64,000 bases of DNA from Actinoplanes regularis (GCF_900188005.1 NZ_FZNR01000006.1:310001-374000), one strand, 5' to 3'; positions 1 to 9,153 are shown, numbered from the stretch's first letter. Translations and numbers: made by a program. The notes: generated from the sequence alone by a model not told the origin.

Positions 1-43
1 GTCCCCTCGAGACTGCAGACGTGAACCCCCGGAGGTCACCCAC

Positions 44-1207
44 GTGAACCGCATCCTGGTCGCCGGCGCCGGGCCGGTCGGTCTGACCGCCGCCCTGGCG
101 CTGGCCCGCAAGGGTTTTCCGATGACGGTCCTGGAATCCGGCGCGGACCTGGCCACCGAGTCCCGGGCCTCGACGTTCCACCCACCCACCCTGGAGATGC
201 TCGACGACCTGGGGATCGGCGACGAGTTGCACGAGCGCGGCCTGCTCTCGCCGACCTTCGCCTACCGCGACCGCGCCGAGGGTCTGGTCGCCCTGCTGGA
301 CCTCGCGGTGCTCGCCGGCGACACCAGGTTCCCCTACCGTCTGCAGTGCGAGCAGTCCAAACTCACCCCGATCCTGCGCACCCGGCTGCTGCGCCACGAC
401 GGCTGCGAGATTCTCTACAACTGGCACCTCGCCGGGGTCACGCAGACCCCGGCGGCGGTGACCGCGTCCGCCGCGGACGGCCGGAGCGCGAGGGGTTCCT
501 GGCTGATCGGTGCCGACGGCGCCCACTCCCGCACCCGCCGCGCGATCGGTGCCGGGTTCGAGGGCATCACCTACCCCGAACGCTTCCTGGTCGCCTCGAC
601 CGACGAGGAACTCACCGCCTGGCTCCCGGACCTGGCCTCGGTCAACTACGTCTTCGACCCGGTCGAGTGGTGCGTCCTGCTGCGCACCCCCGACCACTGG
701 CGGGTCCTGCTCCCCACCCCGTCGCAGACGCCGGACGCGCTGGAGTACGCCCGCCTCGACACACGGCTGCGCGGTGTCTTCGACCCGGGGCGCCCCTGGC
801 GGATCGCCCACGCCTCGATGTACCGCGTCCACCAGCGGGTGGCCGCCGCCTTCCGGGTGGGCCGGGTCCTGCTGGCGGGCGACGCCGCCCACGTCAACAA
901 CCCCCTGGGTGGCCTGGGCATGAACTCCGGGATCCACGACGCGGTCGCCTACGCCGCCGCGCTCGCGTCCGGGGACGAGGGCGCGATCGACGCCGCCGCC
1001 ACCGAGCGCCGGCGGATCGCCCTCGAATACGTCCAGAGCGTCTCGCATCAGAACTACGAGCGGCTGCGCGCCACCGACCCGGTCGCTCGCGCCGCCCACC
1101 TGGAATCCCTGCGCGCCGTCGCCGCCGACCCGGTCAGGGCGCGCGAGTCCCTGCTGCGCAGCTCGATGATCGCCGCCCTGCGCCCGGCCGTGGGAGGGCC
1201 GGCATGA
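44..1207 (+). CDS. FAD-dependent aromatic monooxygenase (PheA/TfdB type)
   Basis: Probable flavoprotein hydroxylase that would use NAD(P)H and O2 on an aromatic or pyrrolic substrate. The N-terminus carries the dinucleotide-binding motif GAGPVGL (residues about 8-14). The second FAD motif GDAAHVNNPLGGLGMNSGI lies near residues 282-300, as in p-hydroxybenzoate and phenol hydroxylases. At 387 aa it lacks the C-terminal thioredoxin-like domain of the larger PheA/TfdB enzymes. The GTG start has GGAGG about 8 nt upstream. Its stop overlaps the next ATG (ATGA), so it is co-translated with the aldehyde dehydrogenase. Earlier genes of the operon may lie left of the window. The substrate cannot be read from the sequence. 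Confidence 0.88.
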   Translation: MNRILVAGAGPVGLTAALALARKGFPMTVLESGADLATESRASTFHPPTLEMLDDLGIGDELHERGLLSPTFAYRDRAEGLVALLDLAVLAGDTRFPYRLQCEQSKLTPILRTRLLRHDGCEILYNWHLAGVTQTPAAVTASAADGRSARGSWLIGADGAHSRTRRAIGAGFEGITYPERFLVASTDEELTAWLPDLASVNYVFDPVEWCVLLRTPDHWRVLLPTPSQTPDALEYARLDTRLRGVFDPGRPWRIAHASMYRVHQRVAAAFRVGRVLLAGDAAHVNNPLGGLGMNSGIHDAVAYAAALASGDEGAIDAAATERRRIALEYVQSVSHQNYERLRATDPVARAAHLESLRAVAADPVRARESLLRSSMIAALRPAVGGPA

Positions 1208-2610
1208 TCGAGCGGGAGAACCCGGCGCGCTTCGAGGAGATCGTCGGGTCGGTGCCGGTGAGCACGCCGGACGCCGTCGACGAGATCGTGCGCCGGGCCG
1301 ACGCGGAGCAGCGCCGCTGGGCGGCGCTGCCGCTGCCCGACCGGCTCGCCGCGCTGACGCACGCCGCCGCCGCGATCGAGAACGCGATCGACGACCTCGC
1401 GACGCTGCTGGCCCGCGAGTCCGGCAAGGTCCTGGCCGACTGCCGCGGCGAGCTGGGGTTCGCCGTCCGCTTCCTGCGCTGGGTGGCCGGGCGCGCCATC
1501 GGGGTGTACGCGGATCAGGCCGTCGACGACGATCTGGGCCGCCTCGTCCACCTGCGGAAGCCGTACGGCGTCGTGGCCGCCGTGACCCCGTGGAACGCCC
1601 CGGTCATCCTCGCGATGCTGAAGATCGCCCCGGCCCTCGCCGCCGGCAACGCGATCGTGGTCAAGCCGTCCCCGCTCGCCCCGCTGACCATCTCGCGGGT
1701 CGCCGGGCTCTTCGACGCCCCGGTCCGGGTGGTGCACGGCGGCGCGGAGACGGGCGCGGCCCTGGTCGGCCACGAACTGGTCCGGAAGGTCGCGTTCACC
1801 GGCGGCACCGCGGGCGGGCGCGCGGTGGCCGCCCTCGCCGGTGACCGGCTCACGCCGTCCGTCCTGGAACTGGGCGGCAACGACCCGGCGGTCTTCCTGG
1901 ACGACGCCCCGCTCGCCGACGACGCGATGGATCGGCTGGTCATGGCCACCTTCGCCACGAGTGGCCAGGTCTGCATGGCCGCCAAGCGCCTCTACGTCCC
2001 CGAAGCCCGGCTGGACGACTTCGTCGCCGCCTACCTGGCCGCCGCCGATCGCGTACTGGTCACCGGCGATCCGCTGGTCCCCGGCGTGACCATGGGACCG
2101 GTGATCTCCGCCGCGGCCCAGCGCTCAGCGGCGGCGTTCCGCGTGCCGGCCGCGCTCGACCTGGGCCGTTTCGACGCCGATCCGGACACCGGCTACTTCG
2201 TCCGCCCGGCCCTGGTCGTCTCCCCCGACCCGGCGTCCCCACTGGTCACAACGGAACAGTTCGCCCCGGTGGTCCCCGTGCTCGGCTACCGCGACGAGAA
2301 CGCCGTCCTCACCGCCGCCAACACCGGCGACCTGGGCCTGGGCGCCTCGGTCTGGTCCGCCGACGAGGAGCGCGCGTTCGAGTTCGCCCGCCGCTTCGAG
2401 GCCGGCTTCACGTTCGTCAACACCCACAACCGCACCGGCATGTCCCTGCGGGCCCCGTTCGGCGGCGTCAAACGCTCCGGCTGGGGCCGTGAATACGCCG
2501 ACGAGGGCCTTCTGGAATACGTGCAGACCTGCGTCATCCACGCTCCCGCGGCCTTCCGTCCGGGCGCCGCGCCGACCGGCACCGGCCCCTCCGCCTACCC
2601 GGCGGGCTGA
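1204..2610 (+). CDS. NAD(P)-dependent aldehyde dehydrogenase
   Basis: ALDH-superfamily enzyme of 468 aa that oxidises an aldehyde to the acid. Visible motifs are the cofactor-site segment PWNAPVILA, the general-base glutamate in LELGGNDPAVFLDDA and the catalytic cysteine in SGQVCMAAKR. The C-terminal PFGGVKRSGWGREYADEGL block is typical of succinate-semialdehyde/benzaldehyde dehydrogenase relatives. The reading frame stays open far upstream, but the ATG overlapping the monooxygenase stop (ATGA) gives the standard N-terminus. It probably oxidises an aldehyde derived from the monooxygenase product, which is inference from the overlap. Confidence 0.9.
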   Translation: MIERENPARFEEIVGSVPVSTPDAVDEIVRRADAEQRRWAALPLPDRLAALTHAAAAIENAIDDLATLLARESGKVLADCRGELGFAVRFLRWVAGRAIGVYADQAVDDDLGRLVHLRKPYGVVAAVTPWNAPVILAMLKIAPALAAGNAIVVKPSPLAPLTISRVAGLFDAPVRVVHGGAETGAALVGHELVRKVAFTGGTAGGRAVAALAGDRLTPSVLELGGNDPAVFLDDAPLADDAMDRLVMATFATSGQVCMAAKRLYVPEARLDDFVAAYLAAADRVLVTGDPLVPGVTMGPVISAAAQRSAAAFRVPAALDLGRFDADPDTGYFVRPALVVSPDPASPLVTTEQFAPVVPVLGYRDENAVLTAANTGDLGLGASVWSADEERAFEFARRFEAGFTFVNTHNRTGMSLRAPFGGVKRSGWGREYADEGLLEYVQTCVIHAPAAFRPGAAPTGTGPSAYPAG

Positions 2611-2643
2611 TCCACCGGATCGGCGGGTAGGCGCCCGGTCCGA
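2592..2643. terminator. Hairpin overlapping the aldehyde dehydrogenase stop
   Basis: CGCCTACCC pairs with GGGTAGGCG, and an inner GCTGATCC pairs with GGATCGGC, giving one long GC-rich stem-loop that includes the stop codon. There is no T-run. It probably ends the 44-2610 operon. Confidence 0.5.
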
Positions 2644-2749
2644 TCGGATGCCACCTCCTCGCACCCGTACCGGACTCAAAAGGTCGCCGCCCACACCGAT
2701 GGGCGGACCGAAGGGGGCCGACGGCCTCGGTCGCGCAGGAAGGCAAACC

Positions 2750-4042
2750 GTGTCCGGACATCGAACGACCGACATACTCCCACGTCGCGAGGGCGCGCCT
2801 GCCCGAAGCGATGCACTGCCGGCCGGCCTCGACGTACGCTCGCTCGCCGCCGCGATCCCGCACAGCGTCTGGGTGATCTCCGCGCCCGGGACGATCGTGT
2901 ACGCCAACCCGCACGCGGTGCGGTACACGGGCGTCGACGCCCTCGCGGCGGGGCCTTCCGGGCCGGCGTGGGTCTCGATCGTGCACCCGGAGGACATCGC
3001 CGCGGTGGAACAGCGCGCGGCGATCGCCGGGCTGGCCCCGGAGCCGTTCGAGCTCACCTGCCGGATCAGCCGCGCGGACGGATCGTTTCGCCGGCACGAC
3101 GTCAGGGTCGCTCCGGTCTTCGACAATTCGGGTCTCGTCCGGCATTGGACTGCGACCGGCACGGAGACCGAGCCGAGCCCCGCGACCTCGGACGAGCGGG
3201 AACCTGCCCAGGCACGGCACGCCGAGATCGAACTGCGCCACGCCCAGAAGCTCGAGTCCCTCGGCCGGCTCTCCGCGGGGCTGGCTCATGAGATCAACAC
3301 CCCGATCCAGTTCGTCGGCGACAACACCCGGTTCCTGGCGGACGCCTACCAGGACATGCTCGAACTGCTGCTGGTCTATCGCGAATGCCTGGCGCCGGAC
3401 CTGGAGGCGATGCAGTGGTCCGAGCGCGTGCGGCGGGCGCGGGCGGCCGAGGAGAAGGCGGACCTGGAATATCTCACCGCCGAGATCCCCGCCGCGGTCA
3501 GCCAGAGCCTGGAGGGCATCGATCGGGTGGCGTCGCTGGTGCGCGCGATGAAGTCGTTCAGTTACAAGGACTCCACCGAGCAGGCTTACGCCGACCTCAA
3601 CGAGGCGGTGAAGACCACGCTCACGGTCGCCCGGAACGAGGTCAAGTACGTCGCCGACGTGATTCTGGAGTTGGGTGAGCTGCCCGATGTGCGATGCCAC
3701 CTCGGTGCTCTGAACCAGGTGTTCCTCAACCTGTTGGTGAACGCGGCCGACTCCCTGAAGGAGACGAGCGAGCGGGGCGAGATCCGGGTCAGCACGAGAG
3801 TGGAGGGCGACAACGCGGTGATCGTCTTCGCCGACAACGGCCCGGGAGTCCCCGAGGAGATCCAGCCGTCGATCTTCGATCCGTTCTTCACCACCAAGAA
3901 GGTGGGCAAGGGCACCGGGCAGGGTCTCGCGCTGGCTCGCAGCGTGCTGGACAAGCACGGCGGATCGATCGAGCTGCACTCGACGCCGGGCGAAGGCGCC
4001 GTGTTCACCCTGGTCCTGCCCATCAAGGGGGTGCAAGCATGA
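2750..4042 (+). CDS. Soluble PAS-domain histidine kinase
   Basis: Sensor kinase of 430 aa. A PAS domain (about residues 30-140, containing VWVISAPGTIVYANPHAV) is followed by an H-box in the pattern ELRHAQKLESLGRLSAGLAH then EINTPIQFVGDN. An HATPase_c domain follows with N-box LNQVFLNLLVNAADSL, G1 box ADNGPGVPEEI and G2 GKGTGQGLAL. No membrane segment is visible, so it should sense a cytosolic signal. The GTG at 2750 is chosen because AGGAAGG lies 7 nt upstream; an ATG at 2699 has no good site. Its stop overlaps the HDOD regulator (ATGA), which is its likely partner. Its catalytic half closely matches the membrane kinase at 6976-9153. Confidence 0.88.
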   Translation: MSGHRTTDILPRREGAPARSDALPAGLDVRSLAAAIPHSVWVISAPGTIVYANPHAVRYTGVDALAAGPSGPAWVSIVHPEDIAAVEQRAAIAGLAPEPFELTCRISRADGSFRRHDVRVAPVFDNSGLVRHWTATGTETEPSPATSDEREPAQARHAEIELRHAQKLESLGRLSAGLAHEINTPIQFVGDNTRFLADAYQDMLELLLVYRECLAPDLEAMQWSERVRRARAAEEKADLEYLTAEIPAAVSQSLEGIDRVASLVRAMKSFSYKDSTEQAYADLNEAVKTTLTVARNEVKYVADVILELGELPDVRCHLGALNQVFLNLLVNAADSLKETSERGEIRVSTRVEGDNAVIVFADNGPGVPEEIQPSIFDPFFTTKKVGKGTGQGLALARSVLDKHGGSIELHSTPGEGAVFTLVLPIKGVQA

Positions 4043-5235
4043 GCGGGTTCGCGACCGGTTCGACCAGCAAGCCACGCGTCCTCTTCGTCGACGACGAGTC
4101 GCGGATCCTCGACGGGCTCCGGCGCTCGCTGCGCGTGAAGCGGAACGAATGGGAGATGGCCTTCGCCGTCGAAGGCGCCGAGGCCCTCGAGATGCTGGCG
4201 CGGGATCCCTACGACGTCGTCGTCTCCGACATGCGCATGCCCCGGATGAACGGCGCGGAACTGCTCACCAACATCAGCCGGGAACATCCACACATCGCCA
4301 GGGTCGTGCTCTCCGGGCACGTCGAGCCCGACACGGCGATCCAGGTCGCCGTGGCGGGCCACCGCTTCCTGACCAAGCCCGCCGAGGTGACGAGCCTGAT
4401 CGCGGTCATCGAGCAGATGCTGTTCCGCACGTCCAGCGCTCACCAGGACGCGGCACGGCGGCTCGCCGGCGGCGTCCGGGCGATACCCACCCTGCCCGAG
4501 CACACCGAGCGGATCGCCGCCCTGCTCGCACCCGACGCCAGCCTGACCGGCGCGGTGCAGACGGTCATGCACGACGTCGGGCTGACGGCCAAGCTGCTGC
4601 AGTTGTCCACCTCGACCTTCTTCGGTGCCCGCCCCCGTAACTCCTCCATCGAGTCGATCGTGCACGCGATGGGCCTGCCGACGGTGCAGGCGGTGGCCGG
4701 CGCGGGGCATGAACTGCGGTCGACCGAGCCCTGGGACCCGGAGATCGAGCAGCACCTCAGGGTGGCCTGGCGGCACGCGATGGCGACCGCCTCGTTGGCC
4801 GGGTCGATGGCCTCGCCGGCCAACCGCCCGTACGCGCAGGCGGCGGCCCTGATGCAGGACGTCGGCCAGCTCATCTGCCTGGCTGAGATCGGTGCGGACC
4901 AGCGGGCCGGTCTTGATCTGGCCGCCGGCAGCCGCGACGGCGTGCCGTTCCGCGACGTGGGCGTGGAACTGCTGCATCTGTGGGGCCTGCCGGCACCGGT
5001 GATCTCCGCGGTGGCCCAGCGCGACCGGCCGCACACTCCGGACCCGTCCGGGCTCGGCGTCGCCGGGGCCGTCCGGGTCGCTCACCTGCTGATCCGGCAG
5101 ACCCGGCCGGGCGGCCCCGAGACCGACGCGCACGCGGCGGAGCTGACCGCGCTGTTGTCACACCCCCAGCTCGCCGCCCAGAACCTCGATTGGCGCGAGA
5201 GCGCCGCGAGCGCGGCGCGTGAGGCCGGCCTGTAG
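4039..5235 (+). CDS. Response regulator with HDOD output domain
   Basis: Protein of 398 aa. The N-terminal receiver (about 10-130) has the acidic pair in FVDDES, the phosphoacceptor Asp in VVVSDMRMP and the conserved Lys in FLTKPAE. The rest is an HDOD domain (about 140-390), recognisable from TLPEHTERIAALLAPDASLTG, DVGLTAKLLQLSTSTFFG and the HAMATASLAGSMA and QDVGQLICLAEI helices. HDOD proteins are non-catalytic relatives of HD phosphohydrolases that relay signals by protein contact. The ATGA overlap makes the upstream kinase the obvious phosphodonor. Confidence 0.87.
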   Translation: MSGFATGSTSKPRVLFVDDESRILDGLRRSLRVKRNEWEMAFAVEGAEALEMLARDPYDVVVSDMRMPRMNGAELLTNISREHPHIARVVLSGHVEPDTAIQVAVAGHRFLTKPAEVTSLIAVIEQMLFRTSSAHQDAARRLAGGVRAIPTLPEHTERIAALLAPDASLTGAVQTVMHDVGLTAKLLQLSTSTFFGARPRNSSIESIVHAMGLPTVQAVAGAGHELRSTEPWDPEIEQHLRVAWRHAMATASLAGSMASPANRPYAQAAALMQDVGQLICLAEIGADQRAGLDLAAGSRDGVPFRDVGVELLHLWGLPAPVISAVAQRDRPHTPDPSGLGVAGAVRVAHLLIRQTRPGGPETDAHAAELTALLSHPQLAAQNLDWRESAASAAREAGL

Positions 5236-5300
5236 CGGGTTCCAGCAGTGATAGAAGACGGCAGGCCGCCCCGGGCGGCCGGAGAAGGGAGCGGGAGACG

Positions 5301-5684
5301 ATGGCACGCATCCTCGTGGTCGACGACGACCCGGTGAGCCGGCAGCCGCTGACAGACGTGCTGGAGTCGGCGGGGTACGAGGTGAGCACCGCCGCCGACG
5401 GCCCGGCCGCCGTCCACGCGGTGCAGGCCGCCGGCCCGGACTTCGTGGTGCTGGAGGTGATGATGCCCGGCCTCGACGGCTTCGGGGTCCTCGACAAGAT
5501 CCGCGGGCGGGCGGGTGAGCCGATACCGGTCCTCATGACGACCGCCGCCGCGGAACCGGAGAGTGTCACCCGGGCCTGGTCGAGCGGCGTGGACTACCAC
5601 CTGACCCGGCCGTTCACCGACGGCACGGTGCTCGACCTGATCGACGGTGTGCTGGGCCGGGTCGGGGGCGCCGCCTACCTGTGA
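5301..5684 (+). CDS. Stand-alone receiver protein with Glu in place of the phosphoacceptor
   Basis: Single receiver domain of 127 aa beginning MARILVVDDDPVSRQ, with AGGGAGCGGGAG upstream of its ATG. The acidic triad is present (D8-D10), but the usual phosphoacceptor Asp is Glu52 (VVLEVMMPGLDG) and the usual Lys is Arg103 (HLTRPF). Such receivers cannot follow normal aspartyl phosphorylation and often adopt a fixed, active-like state; that consequence is inferred. It sits between the HDOD regulator and the HD-GYP-like regulator, probably co-transcribed with the former. Confidence 0.85.
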   Translation: MARILVVDDDPVSRQPLTDVLESAGYEVSTAADGPAAVHAVQAAGPDFVVLEVMMPGLDGFGVLDKIRGRAGEPIPVLMTTAAAEPESVTRAWSSGVDYHLTRPFTDGTVLDLIDGVLGRVGGAAYL

Positions 5685-5739
5685 CGCGCTGAGGCCAAAC
5701 GACTCAGCCTGACGCCGGTATCCGAATATATTTGGCTGA

Positions 5740-5753
5740 CCAGAAATTTCCGG
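5740..5753. promoter_or_regulatory. Near-palindrome upstream of the HD-GYP-like regulator
   Basis: CCAGAAATTTCCGG is a 14-bp inverted repeat with one mismatched pair. It lies 22-36 bp before the 5776 start in an unusually AT-rich intergenic stretch. It could be an operator or part of the promoter. No other copy was noticed. Confidence 0.3.
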
Positions 5754-5775
5754 TTGACCTCACTCGGAGCACCGC

Positions 5776-6975
5776 ATGACCGACGTAGTCGATCGACCCC
5801 GGATTCTGCTGGTCGACGATGAGCCGAACGTTCTTGACGGGCTGCGCCGGCAGCTACGCCGCGAGTTCACCGTGGAGACGGCGGTCGGAGCGGCGAAGGG
5901 GCTGTTCGCGCTCAAGCCGGAAGAGCCGTTCGAGGTGATCGTCTCGGACTTCCTCATGCCCGGCATCAACGGGGCCCAGTTCCTGAAGGCCGCCGCCAAG
6001 GCCGCGCCGCACAGCACCCGGGTGCTCCTCACCGGCCACACCAGCCTCTCCGACGCCGCGGTGACCGTGAACGAGGGCGGCGTGTTCCGCATGCTCCTCA
6101 AGCCGGTCGAGACCAACACCATGATCGCCACGCTGCACGCCTGTGTCACGCAGCACCGGTTGCTGGTGGCCGAGAGCGATCTGCTGGAACGCACCCTGCG
6201 GGGCAGCATCAAGGCGTTGACCGACGTGCTCGCCCTGGCGAACCCGGACGCGTTCGGCCGTGCGACGCGGATGCGCCGGGTCGCGGCGGCGATCCTCGAC
6301 CGGCTGGAGGTCACGGACCGCTGGGCGGTCGAACTGGCCATCGACATGTCACAGCTGGGTGTCGTGTCCCTGCCTCCGATCGTGGCCGCCAAGCTCGAGG
6401 ACGGGGTCGAGCTGGGCCACGGGGAGCAGGAGATGGTGGACAGGCTGCCCCAGGTGGCCGTGGACCTGATCTCCCCGATCCCGCGGATGGCCCCGGTGGC
6501 CGACGCGATCCGCTATTCCCGCAAGGGGTTCGACGGTTCCGGACCTCCGGACGACGGCGTCGCGGGCGAACGGATCCCCCTCGGCGGCCGGTTGCTGCGG
6601 CTGGTCTCGGACCACGACACGTTGCTGGCGCAGGGAATGTCGCCCACCGCCGCGTTCGCGACGATCCGGTCGCACGCCGGCCACTACGACCCGGCGCTGC
6701 TGGACGTCTTCGCGCAGACCACCGCCTCAGCGGCCGCCGCCTCCGTCCGCGAGATCAAGCTGATCGACCTGAAGCCCGGCATGGTTTTCGCCGCCGCCGT
6801 CCTGAACAAGGCCGGCCAGGTGCTGGTGCAACCCGATCAGGAGGTCACCACCAGCCTCTACGCCCGCCTGGAGAACTTCGCCGCGCTGCAGCACAGTGTC
6901 GCGGAACCGCTGTTCGTCCTGGAGGAAGCCGACGACGGCACCACGGCCGAGAACCCTGTCGTCGCCGGCGACTGA
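5776..6975 (+). CDS. Response regulator with degenerate HD-GYP domain
   Basis: Protein of 399 aa. The receiver domain is intact (LVDDEP, Asp in VIVSDFLMPGING, Lys in RMLLKPVE). The C-terminal region (about 135-320) aligns with HD-GYP cyclic-di-GMP phosphodiesterases: YSRKGFDGSGPPDDGVAGE, IPLGGRLLRLVSDHDTL and HAGHYDPALLDVF. The metal-binding HD pair expected in LHDIGK is replaced by MSQLG, and GYP reads GPP. It is therefore probably a catalytically inactive binding or scaffolding module. GGAG precedes the ATG. Its stop abuts the stop of the convergent kinase (TGA followed at once by TCA). Confidence 0.83.
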   Translation: MTDVVDRPRILLVDDEPNVLDGLRRQLRREFTVETAVGAAKGLFALKPEEPFEVIVSDFLMPGINGAQFLKAAAKAAPHSTRVLLTGHTSLSDAAVTVNEGGVFRMLLKPVETNTMIATLHACVTQHRLLVAESDLLERTLRGSIKALTDVLALANPDAFGRATRMRRVAAAILDRLEVTDRWAVELAIDMSQLGVVSLPPIVAAKLEDGVELGHGEQEMVDRLPQVAVDLISPIPRMAPVADAIRYSRKGFDGSGPPDDGVAGERIPLGGRLLRLVSDHDTLLAQGMSPTAAFATIRSHAGHYDPALLDVFAQTTASAAAASVREIKLIDLKPGMVFAAAVLNKAGQVLVQPDQEVTTSLYARLENFAALQHSVAEPLFVLEEADDGTTAENPVVAGD

Positions 6976-9153
6976 TCACCCGACGTCCACCGCCTCCGCC
7001 GGGTCGGCTCGGAGATCGTCGTCGTCGGCCAGGGGCAGTCGCACCGTGAAGACCGTGCCCTCCCCCACCACACTGGTGAAGTCGATCGTCCCGCCGTGGC
7101 GGTCGGCCACCAGGGTGCGCACCATGGCCAGCCCCTGGCCCGTCCCCGAACCGACCTCCTTGGTGGTGAAGAAGGGATCGAAGAGCCGATCGGCGATCTC
7201 CGGGGACACCCCCGTGCCGGTGTCGGCGACCTCGATGACGGCGCACCCGTCGTCGAGACGCGTGCTCACCCTGATCGTGCCGCGGCCACGATCCGCCGAG
7301 CCGATCGCATGGGCCGCGTTCACCACCAGGTTCAGCACCACCTGGTTGATGTCGCCCAGATGGCATCTCACGAGGGGCAGATCCCCGTAGTCCGTCTCGA
7401 CGTCGGCGACGAACTTGATCTCATTGGCCGCTACGACCAGGGTGTTCCGGATCGCCTCGTTCAGGTCCGCCTTGCCCTTCTCCTCCGTCCCGGGATGGCC
7501 GAACGCCTTCATCGCGCGCACGATGTGCGCCACCCGGCCGATGCCCTCCAGGGCCTGTGCGACCGCGGCCGGCGCCTCCTCCAGCACGAACTCCAGGTCG
7601 ATCTCGTCCGCGGTGTCGTCTATCCTCCGCCGCGCCTCCTCGGCCGCGCCCGGCTCCGGTCCCGCCGCGAGCAGCTCGCGATACGCGGCACACATCCGGC
7701 CGAGATCCGCGAACGCGGAATCGAGGAAGCGCAGGTTGTCCCCGACGAACTGGATCGGCGTGTTGATCTCGTGCGCGATCCCGGCGGCGAGCCGGCCGAC
7801 CGACTCCAGCTTCTGGGCGTGCCGCAGCTCCAGCTCGAGTCGTTGCCGTTCGGACACGTCGTGGGCGGTGAAAACGATGCTGCGTGACCCGTCGTGCTCG
7901 GTCACGTATTTCATCATCGCCTCGACCTCCGCCCAGGCGGCGCCGTCATGACCCCGGATCCGGCACGGCAGCGCCATCGGTGGCCCCGGCGCCGACTCGG
8001 CCGCGCGTAGCTTCGCCGCGTCATCGTCGTTCATCAGCTGCCACACGCTACGGCCGAGGAGTTCGCTGCTCCGGCAGCCGAGCAGGGCGGCGGCCGCCGG
8101 GTTGACGAAGCGGATCGCACCGGCCTCGCCCGCCAGAATCAACGCGTCGGCGGAGTGCTCGACCACGATGCTCAACCGGGTCCGGCTCAGCAACTGGTCG
8201 AGGGTGAGGGCCGCCCGGTCCGCCAGGGCGGTCACCGCCTCCGCCAGATCGTCGGCCGAGGGCTGCTCGAGTGCCAGCACCAGCATGCCGAAGACGGCCT
8301 CACCGGAGGACATCGGCGCGACCGCCACCACGGCGTTGCGGGGCAGTCGCAGCAGGTCGACCGCCTCGGCGGCGGCCGCGCCGTCGACCGTCACATACCC
8401 GCCGGGCCGGAGGGCGGCACGGATCTCGGCGGGGAGCCGGGCGAGCTCGGTGACCAGGCCGGAGGTCTCGGCGCCGAGCCGACCGGCCGCCGCGGCGACG
8501 CGCAGCGCCGGGCGCGCGATCGTGAGGATGACCACCGCGCTCACGGCCTTGTCCATCCTGAGGGCGGCGGTGGTCGTCACCTCCATCGCCTCGGCCCGGG
8601 TTGCCGAGGCGACCAGGCCGCTACCGGCCAGCGCCAACGTGCGCTTGCGGTGCGCGCTGCGGTCCCGCACGCTGCAACCCTCCGCCAGCATGTGAGTGAC
8701 GACGAGCGACACCAGGCCGGTGCAGAGCAGCGGAACGGCGTCGGCGGGCTCGACCCCGCTGACCCGCATGCCGAGCACCGCGATCACAGCGAGGACGGCC
8801 GCGGCGAGATACTTCTCCCGGCGCTGGCCGTAGAGCCCTCGGAAATTGACCCATTTGAAGCAGAGGCCGATGGCGGCAAATCCGCTGCCGGCCGCGATCA
8901 CACAGACGCAGGCACCCTCGGCGATCCAGCTCCACGCCGGGAAGCGCTGCCGCCGATAGCCGAGACAGAGCCATCCGGTGAGCAGCAGGGCGCTCGCCGA
9001 ACTGGCCACGGCCATCCAGCCGGCGCCGTAGAGCGCCCACAGGCTGTACACCGGCCAGGGCACCAGCACGGCGATGAACAGCGTACGGACCAGCCCCAGC
9101 ATCGTGTCGACGCCGCGAAGCCAGCGCTGTAACCACAGCGTCGCCCTTGCCAT
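6976..9153 (-). CDS. Membrane histidine kinase with PAS domain
   Basis: Sensor kinase of 725 aa. The N-terminal part (about 20-145) has four or five hydrophobic helices, including LVRTLFIAVLVPWPVYSLWA and ACVCVIAAGSGFAAIGLC. A GAF-like region follows, then a PAS domain (about 330-430, with IRFVNPAAAALLGC). The H-box contains HAQKLESVGRLAAGIAHEIN, and the HATPase_c domain carries NQVVLNLVVNAAHAI, ADTGTGVSPEI and GSGTGQGLAM. The ATG at 9153 is chosen for the GGAGG 6 nt upstream; a GTG two codons earlier overlaps that site. It converges with the HD-GYP-like regulator with no intervening base. From the H-box onward it is a paralogue of the soluble kinase at 2750. Confidence 0.87.
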   Translation of the reverse strand: MARATLWLQRWLRGVDTMLGLVRTLFIAVLVPWPVYSLWALYGAGWMAVASSASALLLTGWLCLGYRRQRFPAWSWIAEGACVCVIAAGSGFAAIGLCFKWVNFRGLYGQRREKYLAAAVLAVIAVLGMRVSGVEPADAVPLLCTGLVSLVVTHMLAEGCSVRDRSAHRKRTLALAGSGLVASATRAEAMEVTTTAALRMDKAVSAVVILTIARPALRVAAAAGRLGAETSGLVTELARLPAEIRAALRPGGYVTVDGAAAAEAVDLLRLPRNAVVAVAPMSSGEAVFGMLVLALEQPSADDLAEAVTALADRAALTLDQLLSRTRLSIVVEHSADALILAGEAGAIRFVNPAAAALLGCRSSELLGRSVWQLMNDDDAAKLRAAESAPGPPMALPCRIRGHDGAAWAEVEAMMKYVTEHDGSRSIVFTAHDVSERQRLELELRHAQKLESVGRLAAGIAHEINTPIQFVGDNLRFLDSAFADLGRMCAAYRELLAAGPEPGAAEEARRRIDDTADEIDLEFVLEEAPAAVAQALEGIGRVAHIVRAMKAFGHPGTEEKGKADLNEAIRNTLVVAANEIKFVADVETDYGDLPLVRCHLGDINQVVLNLVVNAAHAIGSADRGRGTIRVSTRLDDGCAVIEVADTGTGVSPEIADRLFDPFFTTKEVGSGTGQGLAMVRTLVADRHGGTIDFTSVVGEGTVFTVRLPLADDDDLRADPAEAVDVG

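Noticed and set aside
3586..5133. Long minus-strand open frame opposite the kinase and HDOD regulator
   Set aside because: Shadow frame without motifs; the plus strand encodes clear HATPase and HDOD domains.
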